Below are positions 23,501 through 34,959 of a stretch of 64,000 nt of DNA, in pieces. The position numbers and the translations under genes were made by a program. Positions within the stretch are counted from its first letter, which is position 1, and every line of letters starts with the position of its first letter. The notes under the pieces are model-generated. The model was not told the DNA's origin. It worked only from the letters and a program-made list of their open reading frames with translations, and searched no databases. Source of the stretch: Clarkia xantiana subsp. parviflora (Eukaryota; Streptophyta; Magnoliopsida; Myrtales; Onagraceae); contig JAPTYO010000010.1 in the NCBI GenBank assembly GCA_036873135.1, positions 4,006,634 to 4,070,633 of the forward strand, given 5' to 3'.

Positions 23501-23622
23501 GGAGGAGGGGCGGGTTGCTCGAGGTCAACATCAGGGGCGGGAGCTGCAAATCTGGGGCCGATGGAAGGGAGTCGGGACAGGACGTAGGAGAGCAGAGGAT
23601 GGCTCTTGGGGTTAGGATCCAT
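20581..23622 (-). CDS. PIRL: Plant intracellular Ras-group-related LRR protein (PIRL1/9-like), three exons
   Basis: Exons 23622-22849, 21599-21433 and 21226-20581 join in frame to 528 aa; all introns have GT/AG borders (1,249 and 206 bp). The N-terminus [19 protein letters not shown] is typical of the PIRL1/3/9 group. Residues about 60-220 are charged and helical (coiled-coil-like, with [15 protein letters not shown] and [16 protein letters not shown]). Then nine LRRs follow, each with the PIRL/SHOC2-type pattern LPxxIGxLxxLxxLxLxxN, for example [19 protein letters not shown]. The tail [19 protein letters not shown] plus a Ser/Thr-rich end matches the family. PIRLs are soluble cytoplasmic LRR proteins related to animal Ras-binding LRRs; Arabidopsis members act in pollen and gametophyte development. 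The frame is intact. The long first intron holds no recognised TE. Exact paralogue not determined. Confidence 0.95.
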
Positions 23623-24345
23623 GAATTGAAATCACTGGAGCTCTCTCTATGGTGTGTTGGAGTGATATAGTGGATATCAACTACTTGAGAAGGAGAAGAG
23701 ACGGAGGAGGATGGTTGGAGAGTCCGGGGCGAAGATGACTATGCGTCGTGCCTGCGTCGCCGTCGAATCTTGTTAAGAGGGGGAGTGGTGAGCGAAACTA
23801 AAAAGTCAAAATCAGCAAATATCATCTACCTATCCATTTGAGCGAAAGATATTTTGGTCGACTGTATGAGTCGTAAATTTTGATCGACACTAGTGACTAG
23901 TCTATATTTTTTGTGGTAGAAAAAGTATAAATTAGTATAATTTAAATAAATAATATATACATATAATTATTAAAAAATTAATTATATCTAAAAATTCGGA
24001 TATTATTAGAGCTCTGCATCCTGACTTCGATTTTTCGAATGTGGAAGCTCTTCAGGCATATCCCGTCGCCAAAGTCCAAGATGAAAAAGAATAGATCTAA
24101 TAATGACGTTTAGATTGTTAATCTTCAATTTTCCTCTAATTATAATGTAAATTATGTTTATCTTATGAGAATGGAATTTTGTGGCAACTTATTATTTGAG
24201 ATTTTACTTATCCCTAAGCTTTATAGATCTACCTTTAATTCCGAGTGATATGACTTAACGTCGAATTCTTTTTAAGGATAGTAGATTTGAGAGATTTCGA
24301 GGGTAGTGTCTTTTTTTTGAATCGTAGAAAAACCCAAGTGATATA
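23623..24345. other. Intergenic, 5' flank of PIRL
   Basis: Upstream of the PIRL start: about 150 bp of purine-rich likely 5' UTR sequence, then AT-rich DNA. No TATA box was convincing. No repeat or gene seen. Confidence 0.4.
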
Positions 24346-24369
24346 ATGGATGTTAGGTTTATTTCCGAT

Positions 24370-25660
24370 AAAAAGATTGGAAAAATGGATTTTCTTTATC
24401 GGCTAACATCTTTCGAATTGTCGGCTAATTTGAGTGATATAGTTGATATCATATTATTTGATGGTCGAAAATCGATTCGGAAAATGACTTATCTTCGACG
24501 CCTAACCTCTTTCGAGTTGTCGACTAGTTTGAGTGATATAGTTGATATCAGACTATTTGATGGTCGACAATCGATTCGAAAAAGGACTTATCTTCGACGC
24601 CTTTCCTCTTTCGAGTTGTCGACTAACCTGAGTGATGTAGTTGATATCAAATTATTTGATAATCGACAATTGATTCGGAAAAGGGTTTATCTTCGACGCC
24701 TAACATTTTTCAAGTTGTCGACTAATCTGAGTGATATAGTTGATATCATATTATTTGATGGTCGACAATCGATTCGGAAAAAGACTTATCTTCGACGCCT
24801 AACATCTTTCGAGTTGTCGACTAATATGAGAGATTTAGTTGATATCAGATTATTTGATGGCCGACAATCGATTCGGAAAAGGACTTATCTTCGACGCCTA
24901 ACCTCTTTCGAGTTATCGACTAATCTGTCTGATATAGTTGATATCATAGTATTTGATGGTCGACAATCAATTCGGAAAAGGGTTTATCTTCGACGCCTAA
25001 CCTCTTTCGAGTTGTCGACTAATCTGAGTGATATAGTTGATATCAGATTATTTGATGGACGACAATCGATTCGGAAAAGGGCGACGCCTAACCTCTTTCG
25101 AGTTGACGACTAATCTGAGTGATATAGTTGATATCAGATTACTTGATGGTCGACAATCAATTCGGAAAATGGTTTATCTTCGACGCCTAACCTCTTTCGA
25201 GCTGTCGACTAATCTGAGTGATATAATTGATATCATATTATTTGATGGTCGACAATCGATTGGAAAATGATTTCTTCGACGCCTAACAGCTTTCGAGTTG
25301 TCAACTAATCTGAGTGATATAGTTGATATCAGATTATTTGATGGTCGACAATCGATTCAGAAAAGGGTTTATCTTTGACGCCTAACATCTTTCGAGTTGT
25401 CGACTAATATGGGTGATATAGTTGATATCAGATTATTTGATGGTTGAAAATCAATTCGGAAAAGGGTTTATCTTCGTCGCCTAACCTCTTTCAAGTTGTC
25501 GACTAATCTGAGTGATATAGTTGATATTAGATTATTTGATGGTCAATAATCGATTCGGAAAAGGGTTTCTTCGACGCCTAACCTCTTTCGAGTTGTCGAC
25601 TAATCTGAGTGATATTGTGGATATCATATTTTTTATGGTCGACAATCGATTTTTGAATGT
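24370..25660 (+). repeat. 99-bp tandem array, about 13 copies, with an open 33-residue coding period
   Basis: The motif gttgatatca recurs at 24442, 24541, 24640, 24739, 24838, 24937 and 25036, exactly 99 bp apart, then with small indels at 25127, 25226, 25322, 25421, 25520 and 25617. Because 99 is divisible by three, one plus-strand frame stays open from 24346 to 25113 and reads as repeats of YLRRLTSFELSTNLSDIVDI plus LFDGRQSIRK. No known protein family is recognised. The array follows, on the minus-strand axis, the truncated protease of the gypsy element, in the place where pol should be. Confidence 0.9.
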
Positions 25661-25789
25661 TGACGCCTTTATTAATAGCAGATTCAGACATTTGTGTGAA
25701 GAAGAGCCTTAGAAGTCTATATTTATTCATCCTTCTGTGTCTTATAACAAAAACATTAGCCGCACAATAAACATAATAATTTTTAATTA

Positions 25790-28548
25790 GGCGTTGTTTC
25801 TATGACTTCTCTTTGATTTCGAGCTAACATAGCATCGTCGAGACGTAATTTGATCCCCTATAACCTCTCATATCCCATGTGGCGTCGGGAACTTCATAAC
25901 TTGATGAGCAGTCGACGTGATTATTCGATGAGGGTTGAGGGTATTTCTTCTGATGATAGCGTTATAAGAAGAGGCGACGTCGACAACGATGAAGAGTATG
26001 TCGATCATCAAAGTCTTCTTTTCCTTTCCCAGGATTATCGACAACTTGATGGGACCCATTGGATATGTAGTTTTTCCTGTGAAGCCGATTAATGTGAAGT
26101 CGACATTCTTTAAATCTCTTTTAGTAAGTCCTAAATTCAAAAAGACTTCATAAAAGAGGATATCCGTCGAGCTCCCACAATCGATGAGGATTCTCTTAAC
26201 TTCATATTATGCCAAGGTGGCTGTGATTACGAGAGCGTCGTCATGAGGTTGAGTTACCATTAGGGATGGGCAACGGGGCAGGTTGGGGCGGGTTTTCGCA
26301 GCCCCGGACCCGCCTCGCCGGTCAGCCTGGCTGACCCGGACCCGGGTAAGTGTACCTCCCGGGGTGGGTCGGGGCGGGTCAAAAATCCCGCGGGGCCCCG
26401 AACCGACCCGCCGTGAACTGTTTTTTTTTTTTTTTTTTTTCACTTCTCAATATTAAATACATTTTTTTTTTGCCAAAATATTACATTATATATAAATTCA
26501 AACCATAAATCTAACATCAATCAAATACAAACACATCACCAAATACAAGTTCAAATCCGAACACCAAATCCAAATTAACAAATCCTAATAATCTAAATAT
26601 ACATCTATTTATAATTTGGTCCATGTTATTTATATAGGTACTATATTAACTGTATTGTTTAGTAAATGTTACATTATATTAACATTAAAAAAAAATAAAA
26701 AATAAAAATATATATATAGGCATTTCGGGGCGGGTCAACGGGGCCCCGTGCCCCTAGACCCGGACCCAACCCGCCCCGGGTCCGCCCCGCCCCGAACCCG
26801 ACCCGTGACCCGCGGGTCGGCGGGTCCTCGGGTCAAAACCGGGTCGGGGCCCCGCGGGTCAGCGGGGCCACGAGACCCGTTGACATCCCTAGTTACCATC
26901 GTGAGGTCGTCAGTTGTGAAGCTTATAATCACTGGGTCGGCTTCTTGATGTCCTTTCTCCCTTCTTTCGGTCGCCAGGACTTGGGTGGCGTACACCTCTC
27001 TGGTGGTAATAGTCTCACCTCCAGATGCAAAATCCTCTCGCGATAACATTCACCGTCCCTCTTTGAATGGGAGCAGGATTATTTTGTGGGGAGAGCGAGA
27101 AGCTTTTCGTGGGCTGCGACTTCGCTTTCTTGGAGCTTTGAAGGGTTTTTCTATGAACTTTAGCAGCTTAACCCTTTGAATGAGAGCTTCTATATCTTGT
27201 TTCAGGGCGACACACTCATTAGTGTCGTGTCCCCTAACTTGGTGATAACGACCATAGTCGTTTATTAGTGATCCCATTGGACTCTTCCTTACTGGAGGTG
27301 GGTCATCCAATCTGAGTTTCTCCATTTCTTGAAGCACCACAGAGATGTTGTGCGTGAGAGGAGTATACCTTGCTAAGTAGGGATTAGTATCTCTTATCTG
27401 GCATTGGTGATTTCCTTGTCGGAAGCTTCCATCTCGCCTATATTCCTTCTTTTGAGACCGCGAGGGGGAGGCTTCCTCTGTTTTGGCGGGGATGGTTTGC
27501 TTTCTGAGTTCCGCCGTTGACTTTTCATGCGACCTTTTTAGGTGGATATACTTCTTAACTTTGACGGCAAGGGCGTCAATCTTCCGCACGGGCTTCATCA
27601 TCATGTTATCTTTCAGAGCTTGACTTTGGACTCTTAGACCTCTCTGTAAGGTCCTTATCAGCTCGCCATCGGTGGCATGTTCATTCAGCCGTTTGAGTAT
27701 TTATGGTATCTGGTATAATAATTGGTCAAGGTTTCATCAGGATCTTGTTCAATTTTATCCAAGAGGTACATACTCTTAAGACGTTGTCTCTATCCTATGT
27801 GCCCCTCTATGAACTTGGTTTTTAGCTCTTCCCACGAATCTATTGAATTGTCGGGAAGGCCGTAGAACCAAGTAGAGGCTTCTTATTTGAGAGTGGTGGG
27901 AAAGAGAACTGCATAATGATATGGCGTCGCCCCTCTCCCTAGTAAGGAAGAGTTATGGGCGTTGATGTGTCGGACAGGATCTCCTTCACCGGTATAGTCG
28001 TCGATGTTCCTTCCAAATACTTCTAGGGAAACTCGAGTGTCGAAGAGTCTTTTGGAGAAGGGGTGAGAGGTGTGATAACGAACGGTCAGCATGTCGCTCG
28101 CTCCTTTTCTCTTTTTCTCGAGCAGTTCTTCTACCTGTCCTATAGTGAATAAGACAGGTTCTTTAGCCACTGTGTCGGCCTTTGGGGCCTTTTGAGCCTC
28201 ATTCTCCGGAAGGTTAGCCTCGATGATCTTCACACTGGAGGCCACGTCTTCCTTATGGGAGGTTTCTCGAACTGGCTCTTTATTATTGGGAGAGGCTCCC
28301 ACCTGAACCTGATTCCAGAAGGCTATAAAGGCTGCCATCACTTCCTGTGGGACGGCCGGCGGGACCATCCTCTCTTCTTCTTGATTTAGTAGTAGCTCAG
28401 AATGGGAAGGGTGTTCCTCGTCATTAACACCATTATTTTTTTTAGGAGCATCTTCCTCGTCGGTTGGTCTGGAAGTGGTGGGATCTGCTTGAGATTTTTC
28501 CATCTCTTCCACCACCGTGTTTACTCTCCTATTTTTGTTGGGGGCCAT
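25790..28548 (-). pseudogene. Ty3/gypsy Gag and protease, broken by stops and a hAT insertion
   Basis: Starts MAPNKNRRVNTVVEEM. The Gag core appears as TSHPFSKRLFDTRVSLEVF, GDPVRHINAH, then a stop at 27883 and further fragments in other frames (NSIDSWEELKTKFIEGHIG). A spacer with a knuckle-like RYHQVRGHDTNECVALKQDIEAL lies near 27210-27170. The protease part has PVIISFTTDDLTMVT up to 26892 and, after the inserted hAT (26261-26891), QPHDDALVI, then SSYNAIIRRNTLNPHRI and TAHQVMKF with a stop at about 25868, and GDQITSRRCYV to about 25800. No reverse transcriptase, RNase H or integrase is found. It is homologous to, but diverged from, the intact ORF at 49316-52492. The host-like start 40 bp from a GGCGCC primer-binding block is typical. 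Confidence 0.88.
26261..26891. mobile_element. Non-autonomous hAT element, 631 bp, inside the gypsy protease
   Basis: Ends TAGGGATGGGCAACGGGGC and, reverse-complemented, TAGGGATGTCAACGGG. Perfect 8-bp duplication gttaccat (26253-26260 and 26892-26899). The terminal parts are runs of GGGGCGGGTC, GACCCG and GGGGCCCCG; the centre (26420-26710) is AT-rich. If the insert and one duplication copy are ignored, the protease reading continues from LTMVT to QPHDDALVI, so it inserted into a readable frame. Confidence 0.9.
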
Positions 28549-28586
28549 GACTTTTTGATCAGTTCCCCACAGACGGCGCCAAATTT

Positions 28587-29300
28587 TGGGATCAAGTTGA
28601 CGTGGCCTGAGCTTCTGGTAATGGACTCGAGGTCTCGCCGCTGGCTAACTCCTTTAGGTGTCTATCTTGACCTCGATGGGTACTTAGTTCCCTTTAGGGC
28701 GCTTTGGTAGGCGATGACCTAAAAAGAGGTGGGGATTTGCCCATTATTCCACTCTGAAGCTTAAGTCAGTAATGAAATATGAGGGAATACTCTAAAAGTA
28801 TATGAATGTAGCTTAGATAAATAATGAAAGTGTTCCCCTATTTATATGGGAAATGTACCGAATTTAAATGGCGGCTACCCTATTAGGAGGGTTTTTGTCC
28901 GGAGTCGGTATAAGTAGGTGACAAGCAGGTCGTCACCTCATCTTTCCTTAGCTATGAAGGTTTTCCTCTGGCAGTCGAAGCAGATCGCCACCTCACCATT
29001 CCTTAAGAGGAAGGTTTCCTTCATGGCGTCAGAAGTAGGTTGCCACATGTCATTTCATTAAGAGAAAATGTTTCTTTAGCTAACAGGTGACGAGTAGGTC
29101 GACACCTGCCCCTTCCTTAAGAGGAAGGATTTCTCAGTAGTGCCTGACTGTCGACTCGACTCATACCTTAAGAGGGAGAGTGTTTGAGTGGTCTTATCGT
29201 CATTCTCTGATTATTGTCTTGAGAGTCGACATCCTTTTACATAGTCGTCGATCATTTGCTCTTGCCTTATTAGTTTAAATGTGAATAGTCGTCGACTTAT
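28587..29300 (-). repeat. LTR of the gypsy element at 25.8-28.5 kb (5' LTR on the minus strand)
   Basis: The inner end TGGGATCAAG follows the primer-binding block (ggcgcc at 28575-28580). On the minus strand TATAAATA lies at 28846-28839, and U3 to its right has four to five diverged units of about 60 bp built on tcgccacctcatcttcctta and aggaaggttttctctgg (28880-29170). The outer end could not be fixed. No matching 3' LTR was found next to the 99-bp array. A fragment of the same LTR family is at 59836-60200. Confidence 0.65.
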
Positions 29301-30424
29301 CTTTCTAGGGTCTCGACATAGATACTCTCAACTTTCCTTGAGTCTATCATTATTAATCGTAACCCAACAACTAGGGGTAATCGACCTCCTCCAACGAAAT
29401 GAGGCTATCATATCCCTAACTATGCTCTCCTCACTAGTAGAAAATAAATCAAGAAAATGTCGATAATACCTAAGCCTAATAAAGGAGGGATCCTCCGTCT
29501 CATTTCCCACACTGTCTTTGATCGATAAAATGCGATTAGATCTCCTTTTAACAATAGTTGATAAGTGGTAAAATTTGTATTTTTATCTCTATTCATAAAT
29601 CATTTACTACGAGATTTTGCCATCCGTAACATCTCTTCTTGATTGATTAAAAACATTGGCAAGTTTTAGTTGTAGACTCTTATCCAAGTTGAGAAGAAAT
29701 TGATTAGGGTGAAAAACAAGCATGTTTTGTACTCTTCTAAAGTGAGTAATTAACAGTGTTAATTTTTTTTAGTCCAATCTAAAGTTCTAGGTGAAAACAA
29801 TGAAATAGCTTAATCAATAAACATTTATTAGTCTCAGACCAAGCATTCGCCACAAGTGGTTCAAAATTCAAGTGATCAAAATACATAAGAATTTGGATAA
29901 CACAATCCGTTTTGTCTAAATTTAAACAAGATTTACATAATTTTCAAATATAACTAAGAAATTTGTAATGACTACATATCTTAAAATATAAATATAATAT
30001 AATAATTCTAAAAACTTAAAATGGGGGAATTGGATCTAAATATAAAAAGACAATCCACCAATTAAATAAAATACAATATACAATAGGAGGGAGGGACTAC
30101 AAATATTGCCCTCAGTTCTTCTTAGAACCTACTGCTCTTCCAAGATGGACACACCAATTTTGTTCAAAAAAGGAAGACCCCGTGATTCTGGGTATATATC
30201 TTCTACAGTTGTATCTTCTATATCTCTCTATACACACTCATATGAGATAAGACAAAGGAAGGCTGTTTAAAATATTATAATTAATTATTGGGAATTACTT
30301 TCTGAGATAAGATTTCCAGCAATATCAAAGCCCATGAAAGTCCCTATTTCCTAGCCCGGCCTTATCCTTAATTTTGATTTCATTTCTCTCATTATCCTCC
30401 TCCAGCCCAGAGTCTGGATATATA
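29301..30424. other. Intergenic, including 3' flank of the PB1 gene
   Basis: The first 250 bp may still belong to the LTR. The remainder is AT-rich with no supported gene. 3' UTR of the PB1 gene likely lies in 30300-30424. Confidence 0.4.
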
Positions 30425-31119
30425 TTATTGACAGCGACTGAAGCGTGGCGCCGCACAGCACAAAACTCGATGAGCTTGCCCATGACCACCATAGCAAGGG
30501 CAGTAATGGAATTTCGGACTCCAGTTCGGTGGTCCGACCGGGGACCCCACCGGCGGCGAGCAGCTCCGACGTTCGCGCGATTTTCGGGCCGAAAATCTCG
30601 GCGACTGGTACGGAGAGATCTCCGCACTGGAACCGCTGGATGGAGGTGGAGACACAACCACCTTAAGCGACGACGCCGGCGCCGGTGGCGTGAGAACTGC
30701 TCGGATCTTCAAAGGTGGAGGGGAGGGCGATTTCCGCGAAGCCTGGTCGTACTCTTCGACTAGACTCTCCAATTCCTCGTCCGATCTAATCGAAACTAAT
30801 GTCTCTAAATCGCCATTGGGCAGTTGAGATCTCAGAGTGACGGAGAATCCGCAGAATTCCTCCAATTTCACCATCAGCTCTGCAGTATACACAGATCTGA
30901 ACTGTTAGAGCTCGGAGCGAATCTACTTGAACTTGAAGTGAGGAAAAAAAACCAAGGGACATGGGACGTACCGGAAAAAGATATGGAACGGTGGACAGCG
31001 AGAATTCGGGTGAGTCCTCCGACGTAACGCAGGTCGCCGGCTGGTTTGCGGGGAATAATCTTGCCTCCGTAGCTGCATACGAACTTGATTGTGGTGTTGT
31101 TATTGTTCTTCACACCCAT
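30425..31119 (-). CDS. Small PB1-domain protein (octicosapeptide/Phox/Bem1p family), two exons
   Basis: Exons 31119-30972 and 30879-30425, with a 92-bp GT/AG intron, give 200 aa. The N-terminus MGVKNNNNTTIKFVCSYGGK begins a PB1 domain (residues about 9-95) with the basic-cluster strand IKFVCSYGGKIIPR and, in exon 2, SFSELMVKLEEFCGF, LPNGDLETLVSIRSDEELE, the acidic OPCA-type part. This matches small Arabidopsis PB1 proteins of about 190-200 aa. The rest is Pro/Ser-rich, with a Cys-containing C-terminus. PB1 domains form front-to-back contacts with other PB1 proteins; the physiological role of these short plant proteins is not established. The frame is intact. The acceptor at 30880-30881 was preferred over one 22 bases upstream because it restores the conserved SFSELM. 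Confidence 0.92.
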
Positions 31120-31232
31120 CTTAACTTAATAAGGAGTGTTCTCCGTTGTAATTACTGGATTTCTATCTATAAAATTATAGAGAGAGAAAGGAAGAGAATT
31201 TCAAAACTGAAAGTTCTAGTATCAACCCATCC

Positions 31233-31240
31233 TTATATAA
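31233..31240 (-). promoter_or_regulatory. TATA box of the PB1 gene
   Basis: TTATATAA followed by GG on the minus strand, about 115 bp upstream of the ATG at 31119. This predicts a 5' UTR of about 85 bases with a purine-rich leader (gagagagaaagg type). Confidence 0.55.
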
Positions 31241-31481
31241 TGATGATGAATGGGGAAGGAGGAGGATTCAGTGGGACCACAGTCAGTAACTGAATGCAAT
31301 GCCCATAAATAAATATATATTAATTATTATTATTTTCAAAATGGAAATGTAGTAGAAAAACTTTCATGCCCAAATATGTGGGGTGTTGTATTTTGGAGGG
31401 TAATTAAGTCCCGCAATTTCTTCTTATTCTAGTCTAGTCATAAAAATGTAATTATTAATATAGTTATAACCCACTTGTGTG

Positions 31482-32009
31482 TAGGGATGGGCACTGAACC
31501 GGTTCAGGCCGAACCGGTTCCGGACCGGACCGGAACTGTTTTAAACGGTCCGGTCCAATAATAACTAGGGTTTTTTTTGGCTTAGGTTGGTCTAAAAAAA
31601 ACTGGACTGGTTTGAACCGGTCCAGAACCGGTTTTGGACTGTTTTTTAAAAAAACAAGTTCTGGACCGGTTTTGTATGTCGGACCGGTTTTATCAATAAA
31701 AATCGGTCCAAAACCAGTCAAAACCAGTCAGAAACCGGTCAAAACCGGTCAGAAACCGGTCAAAAACTGGGTTTTAAAAAAAAAATCGGTCAAAAAGTTT
31801 TTTTTTTTTTTTACTAAAAAGCGGTTCAAAACCGGTCCGGTCCGGACTGGTTTATTGGACTGGTTTGGTATACCCCTTGGACTGGTTCCAATTTAGGGGT
31901 TATAAACCAGTCCAATTTGGACCGGTTCACTCCGAACCGGTTCCAAACGGTCCGGTTCCAGACCAGTTCCGAACCAGTCCGGCCGGACCGGTTTTTATGC
32001 CCAAGCCTA
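31482..32009. mobile_element. Non-autonomous hAT element, 528 bp
   Basis: Ends TAGGGATGGGCACTGAACC and, reverse-complemented, TAGGCTTGGGCATAAAAACC. Perfect 8-bp duplication cttgtgtg (31474-31481 and 32010-32017). Nearly all the interior is AACCGG/CCGGTT and CCAAAACC iterations, which creates spurious repetitive open frames on both strands. Confidence 0.9.
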
Positions 32010-32029
32010 CTTGTGTGTGTGAAGAAGAA

Positions 32030-32271
32030 GGGTCTTACTAGGATCTTTCTACTATGCACAAGCACCATGTTTTGTAACATTATTTTTTAATATATTTTAT
32101 TGCATTAAAGATGAACCACTTATGAAAATTAATATTATTAATAGTATGATACAAATATTAGGTGTAGTTAAAAAATTCATACTTTTAAAGTTTTACATAT
32201 GTTACAATTAAGTCCATCCTAGTTATAAAAAAACAAAAACATGGTGCTCCACAAACATTGTAGAAAAACCC
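32030..32271. mobile_element. MITE, copy 2 of the 5461-5705 family
   Basis: Inverted ends around ctttctactatgc and gtagaaaaaccc. The interior closely follows the copy at 5461. The flanks gaagaagaa and gaggaagta agree at seven of nine positions, so the duplication is probable but weathered. Starts 20 bp beyond the previous hAT element. Confidence 0.65.
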
Positions 32272-32361
32272 GAGGAAGTAGAAATCCTATTGCATAGTAA
32301 GTAAACAAACCCTCCAAGAATGCATGTCAACAAAAGTTGGAATATTTTATAAAAAAAATGA

Positions 32362-32837
32362 GGGTTACTAACCAAATTCCTACTTAAATTTCTATCCATT
32401 TATAATTTGAACTTTAATTTTAAAATTGGTTTCATGAACTTTCAATTTCAGAGCAAATTTGCTAGCTCTATTTTATTTCTCATCAAATTGGATACAAAAT
32501 GACTATATATTCCTCACGTATAATATTTTTATATGTATTCATTGTGGATTTAAACATAAATTGAAAGTATTGTAATGAAATATAATTGGATGCTTAATTG
32601 AAATCCTCTGTTCGAGTTGGACGAGTCTAATCGAAGGTATTTCATGACAATACTTTCAATTTATGTATTTGAATCTATTTTTAGTACACATAAAAAGACC
32701 CAACTTAGCAGAAACATGCTCATTTTCTGTCTAATTTGACGAGAATTTAAACTAATACCAATTTTAAAAAATAATAATGGTTCAAATAACAATTTAAAAA
32801 TTGGTGAAAGTTTGGATAGTAAATTGGTTATTAACCC
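32362..32837. mobile_element. MULE-type MITE, 476 bp
   Basis: Inverted ends GGGTTACTAACCAAATTCCT and, reverse-complemented, GGGTTAATAACCAATTTACT; similarity continues for about 80 bp. 9-bp flanks aaaaaatga and taaaattaa agree at six positions. It shares the GGGTTAxTAAC start with the element at 3694-4226. Non-coding. Confidence 0.6.
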
Positions 32838-33053
32838 TAAAATTAATATAGGTTTTATATTACGAGTTAGCTTTATTAATTATTATTACTGTCTCTAGAT
32901 AATTTCATTTTGTTTGTTGATATTCTCTTATATATAATAGCAATTAATTAATTGCTAGCTGAACATTTCTTCACCGCTGCTAAAATGATCTACATTATAC
33001 TTCTTTCTTTTTTATTTCAAATGATATATCATTGTTGTGAACTATGTGTATTT

Positions 33054-33482
33054 TGTAAGAATATATATTTAATGTTACAATATATATTCTAATTATGTGG
33101 CCAGATAATATTAATGAGTATAGATATATTGAATAATGTATTATATTATATTATATCAATATATATCTTTATGGTATGATTTAATCTAGACCGTTCAATT
33201 GGTTACTTGATGGACGTACCAGATTAAATGGTTAATATTATAAACGGTCCTCTCTCTCCCTGCCAGTTATTGACACAGAGAGAAAGAGCAGTTCTCCATC
33301 AACTGGTCTCTGACAGAAGGATGGACAAGGGAGAGAAGTAGAACCGTTCTTCTGAGAAGCACATCGACAGTCTAAGAAGATCAGAGAATCGAAATCAGTA
33401 CCGGGTAAGTCATTCTTCACTATACTTTAATCCATATAAAGCATGATCAAGATTCTGGCAATTAGGGTTTGTAAATCTTACA
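33054..33482 (+). repeat. 5' LTR of the LARD-like element
   Basis: 429 bp, TG...CA ends. The start has a short internal inverted repeat (gaatatatatttaatg against caatatatattc). Includes a block around 33240-33420 whose minus-strand frame is open for 60 codons by chance. Confidence 0.93.
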
Positions 33483-33484
33483 TG

Positions 33485-33496
33485 TGGTATCAGAGC
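33485..33496 (+). other. Primer-binding site (initiator-Met tRNA)
   Basis: TGGTATCAGAGC, complementary to the 3' end of plant initiator tRNA-Met, two bases after the 5' LTR. Confidence 0.9.
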
Positions 33497-34959
33497 CTGA
33501 GTTGTTGATCATGATTTATGTTGGAATTACTGTGTTTAAGTAATTGATAACTGCGGCGATATATTTAATTAGTAAGGAACCGACCGTCGTAAATTTGTTC
33601 CTGGCCTGGGCTTTGAATTCGATCTCCGTTTTAGTATCAATTTCCTAAACGAATTGGTGATGCCGACTTCCATGGTTTACGTTGATTTTGTCGCGTACGT
33701 ATGAATTTTGAATTGTTTAATAATTGTGGATTGAATTGTTGTTGATTGGTGGCTAGCTTTCTCATGGATATCAGATTATATCCCACTAGCAACTTGATGC
33801 TATTCTCACGCATGCTAATTGCCACCTGTATCATGATTTGTTTTAATTTCTTCGCTGTGTTCTGATATGAGTATAATTGAATACATGCAATTCCTTCGCT
33901 ATAGATTACGAATTGCTTCACTGTATATATATAATGATATGATGATTGCATACTGATGGCATGATTGTTAGCGAATGGAATTGTTATTGATAGAATTTGG
34001 TTAGCAATTGAAGGAATTTGATTTATCACCTAATGAAATTGGTTTATTGATTTGGAATTGTTTAATCAAATTTCTGATAATGGAATTATTGTCCTCATCT
34101 CATTATGCTTCTTGATGAAATCAAATCGATGACATGAGGCATTGGGGAGGGCGAGGAGTTGCATCTCAATTTGTCGCCCGAGTGGTTCGATCCGGGAGCA
34201 GAGATAGATTGCTACGGTTATGAATCCACCATGTAATATATGTGATAAATCATTCACATTATGACTGACTTTACAAGGACATCACGTGGATGAAAATGAT
34301 CACGTATCTGCGAATCCGTTAAGTGGAGGGCTTTCAGATTTTCACGTATGTATACTCTCCCTCCTTTGTACAACTCATGATGATAGTATGCTAGATCATT
34401 TTAAGAACAACACGTACTAGCATGTATAGTATCTTGATAATGGTTCCTAAAGTGATCAAATTAGAGTTTACCTATTTCGTTCATTACGTGCCTTAAGGGA
34501 GATTAGAATCGCATGCTTATAATAATATGGATATACACCTAAATGATGAATTTGGAGTGTGATAATGGTAGTCAATTGAGACTCCTATGCATGTGTTTAT
34601 GGATTCTAAATCATGATGATGTTATTATTTATGCATGAGTGATGAATGAATGACATATTGGATCATGTGATTCTAATTAGAAATTAAGGGTTGATTATGT
34701 TTCAATAATGAAGGATTTAGCAAGTTTGAATTAAGCATGAAAATGGCTATTGCATGAAAGATTACTTGCTTTAGTTTCCTTGTTAATTGCTTCCGCTAAT
34801 CACTAATGAAAAATTATAGTTTTATGGTGTAAAACCATTAACTTTATGAGTTAAAAATATTTTATTTTAGCCAAACCTACTGTTTTCTAGTGATGTTTCA
34901 ATCCTATGATGATAACCATTACGTCGGGTTATAATTAGTTATTGAAATATTTCTTTAAG

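Noticed and set aside
31482..32009. Repetitive open frames such as the KPVKT-type protein on the plus strand and its minus-strand counterpart
   Set aside because: Products of AACCGG-type subterminal iteration in a hAT element; frames are open only because the motif lacks stops.
33238..33420. 60-codon minus-strand frame, repeated at 38964-39158
   Set aside because: Lies wholly within the two LTRs of the non-coding element; duplicated only because LTRs are copies.
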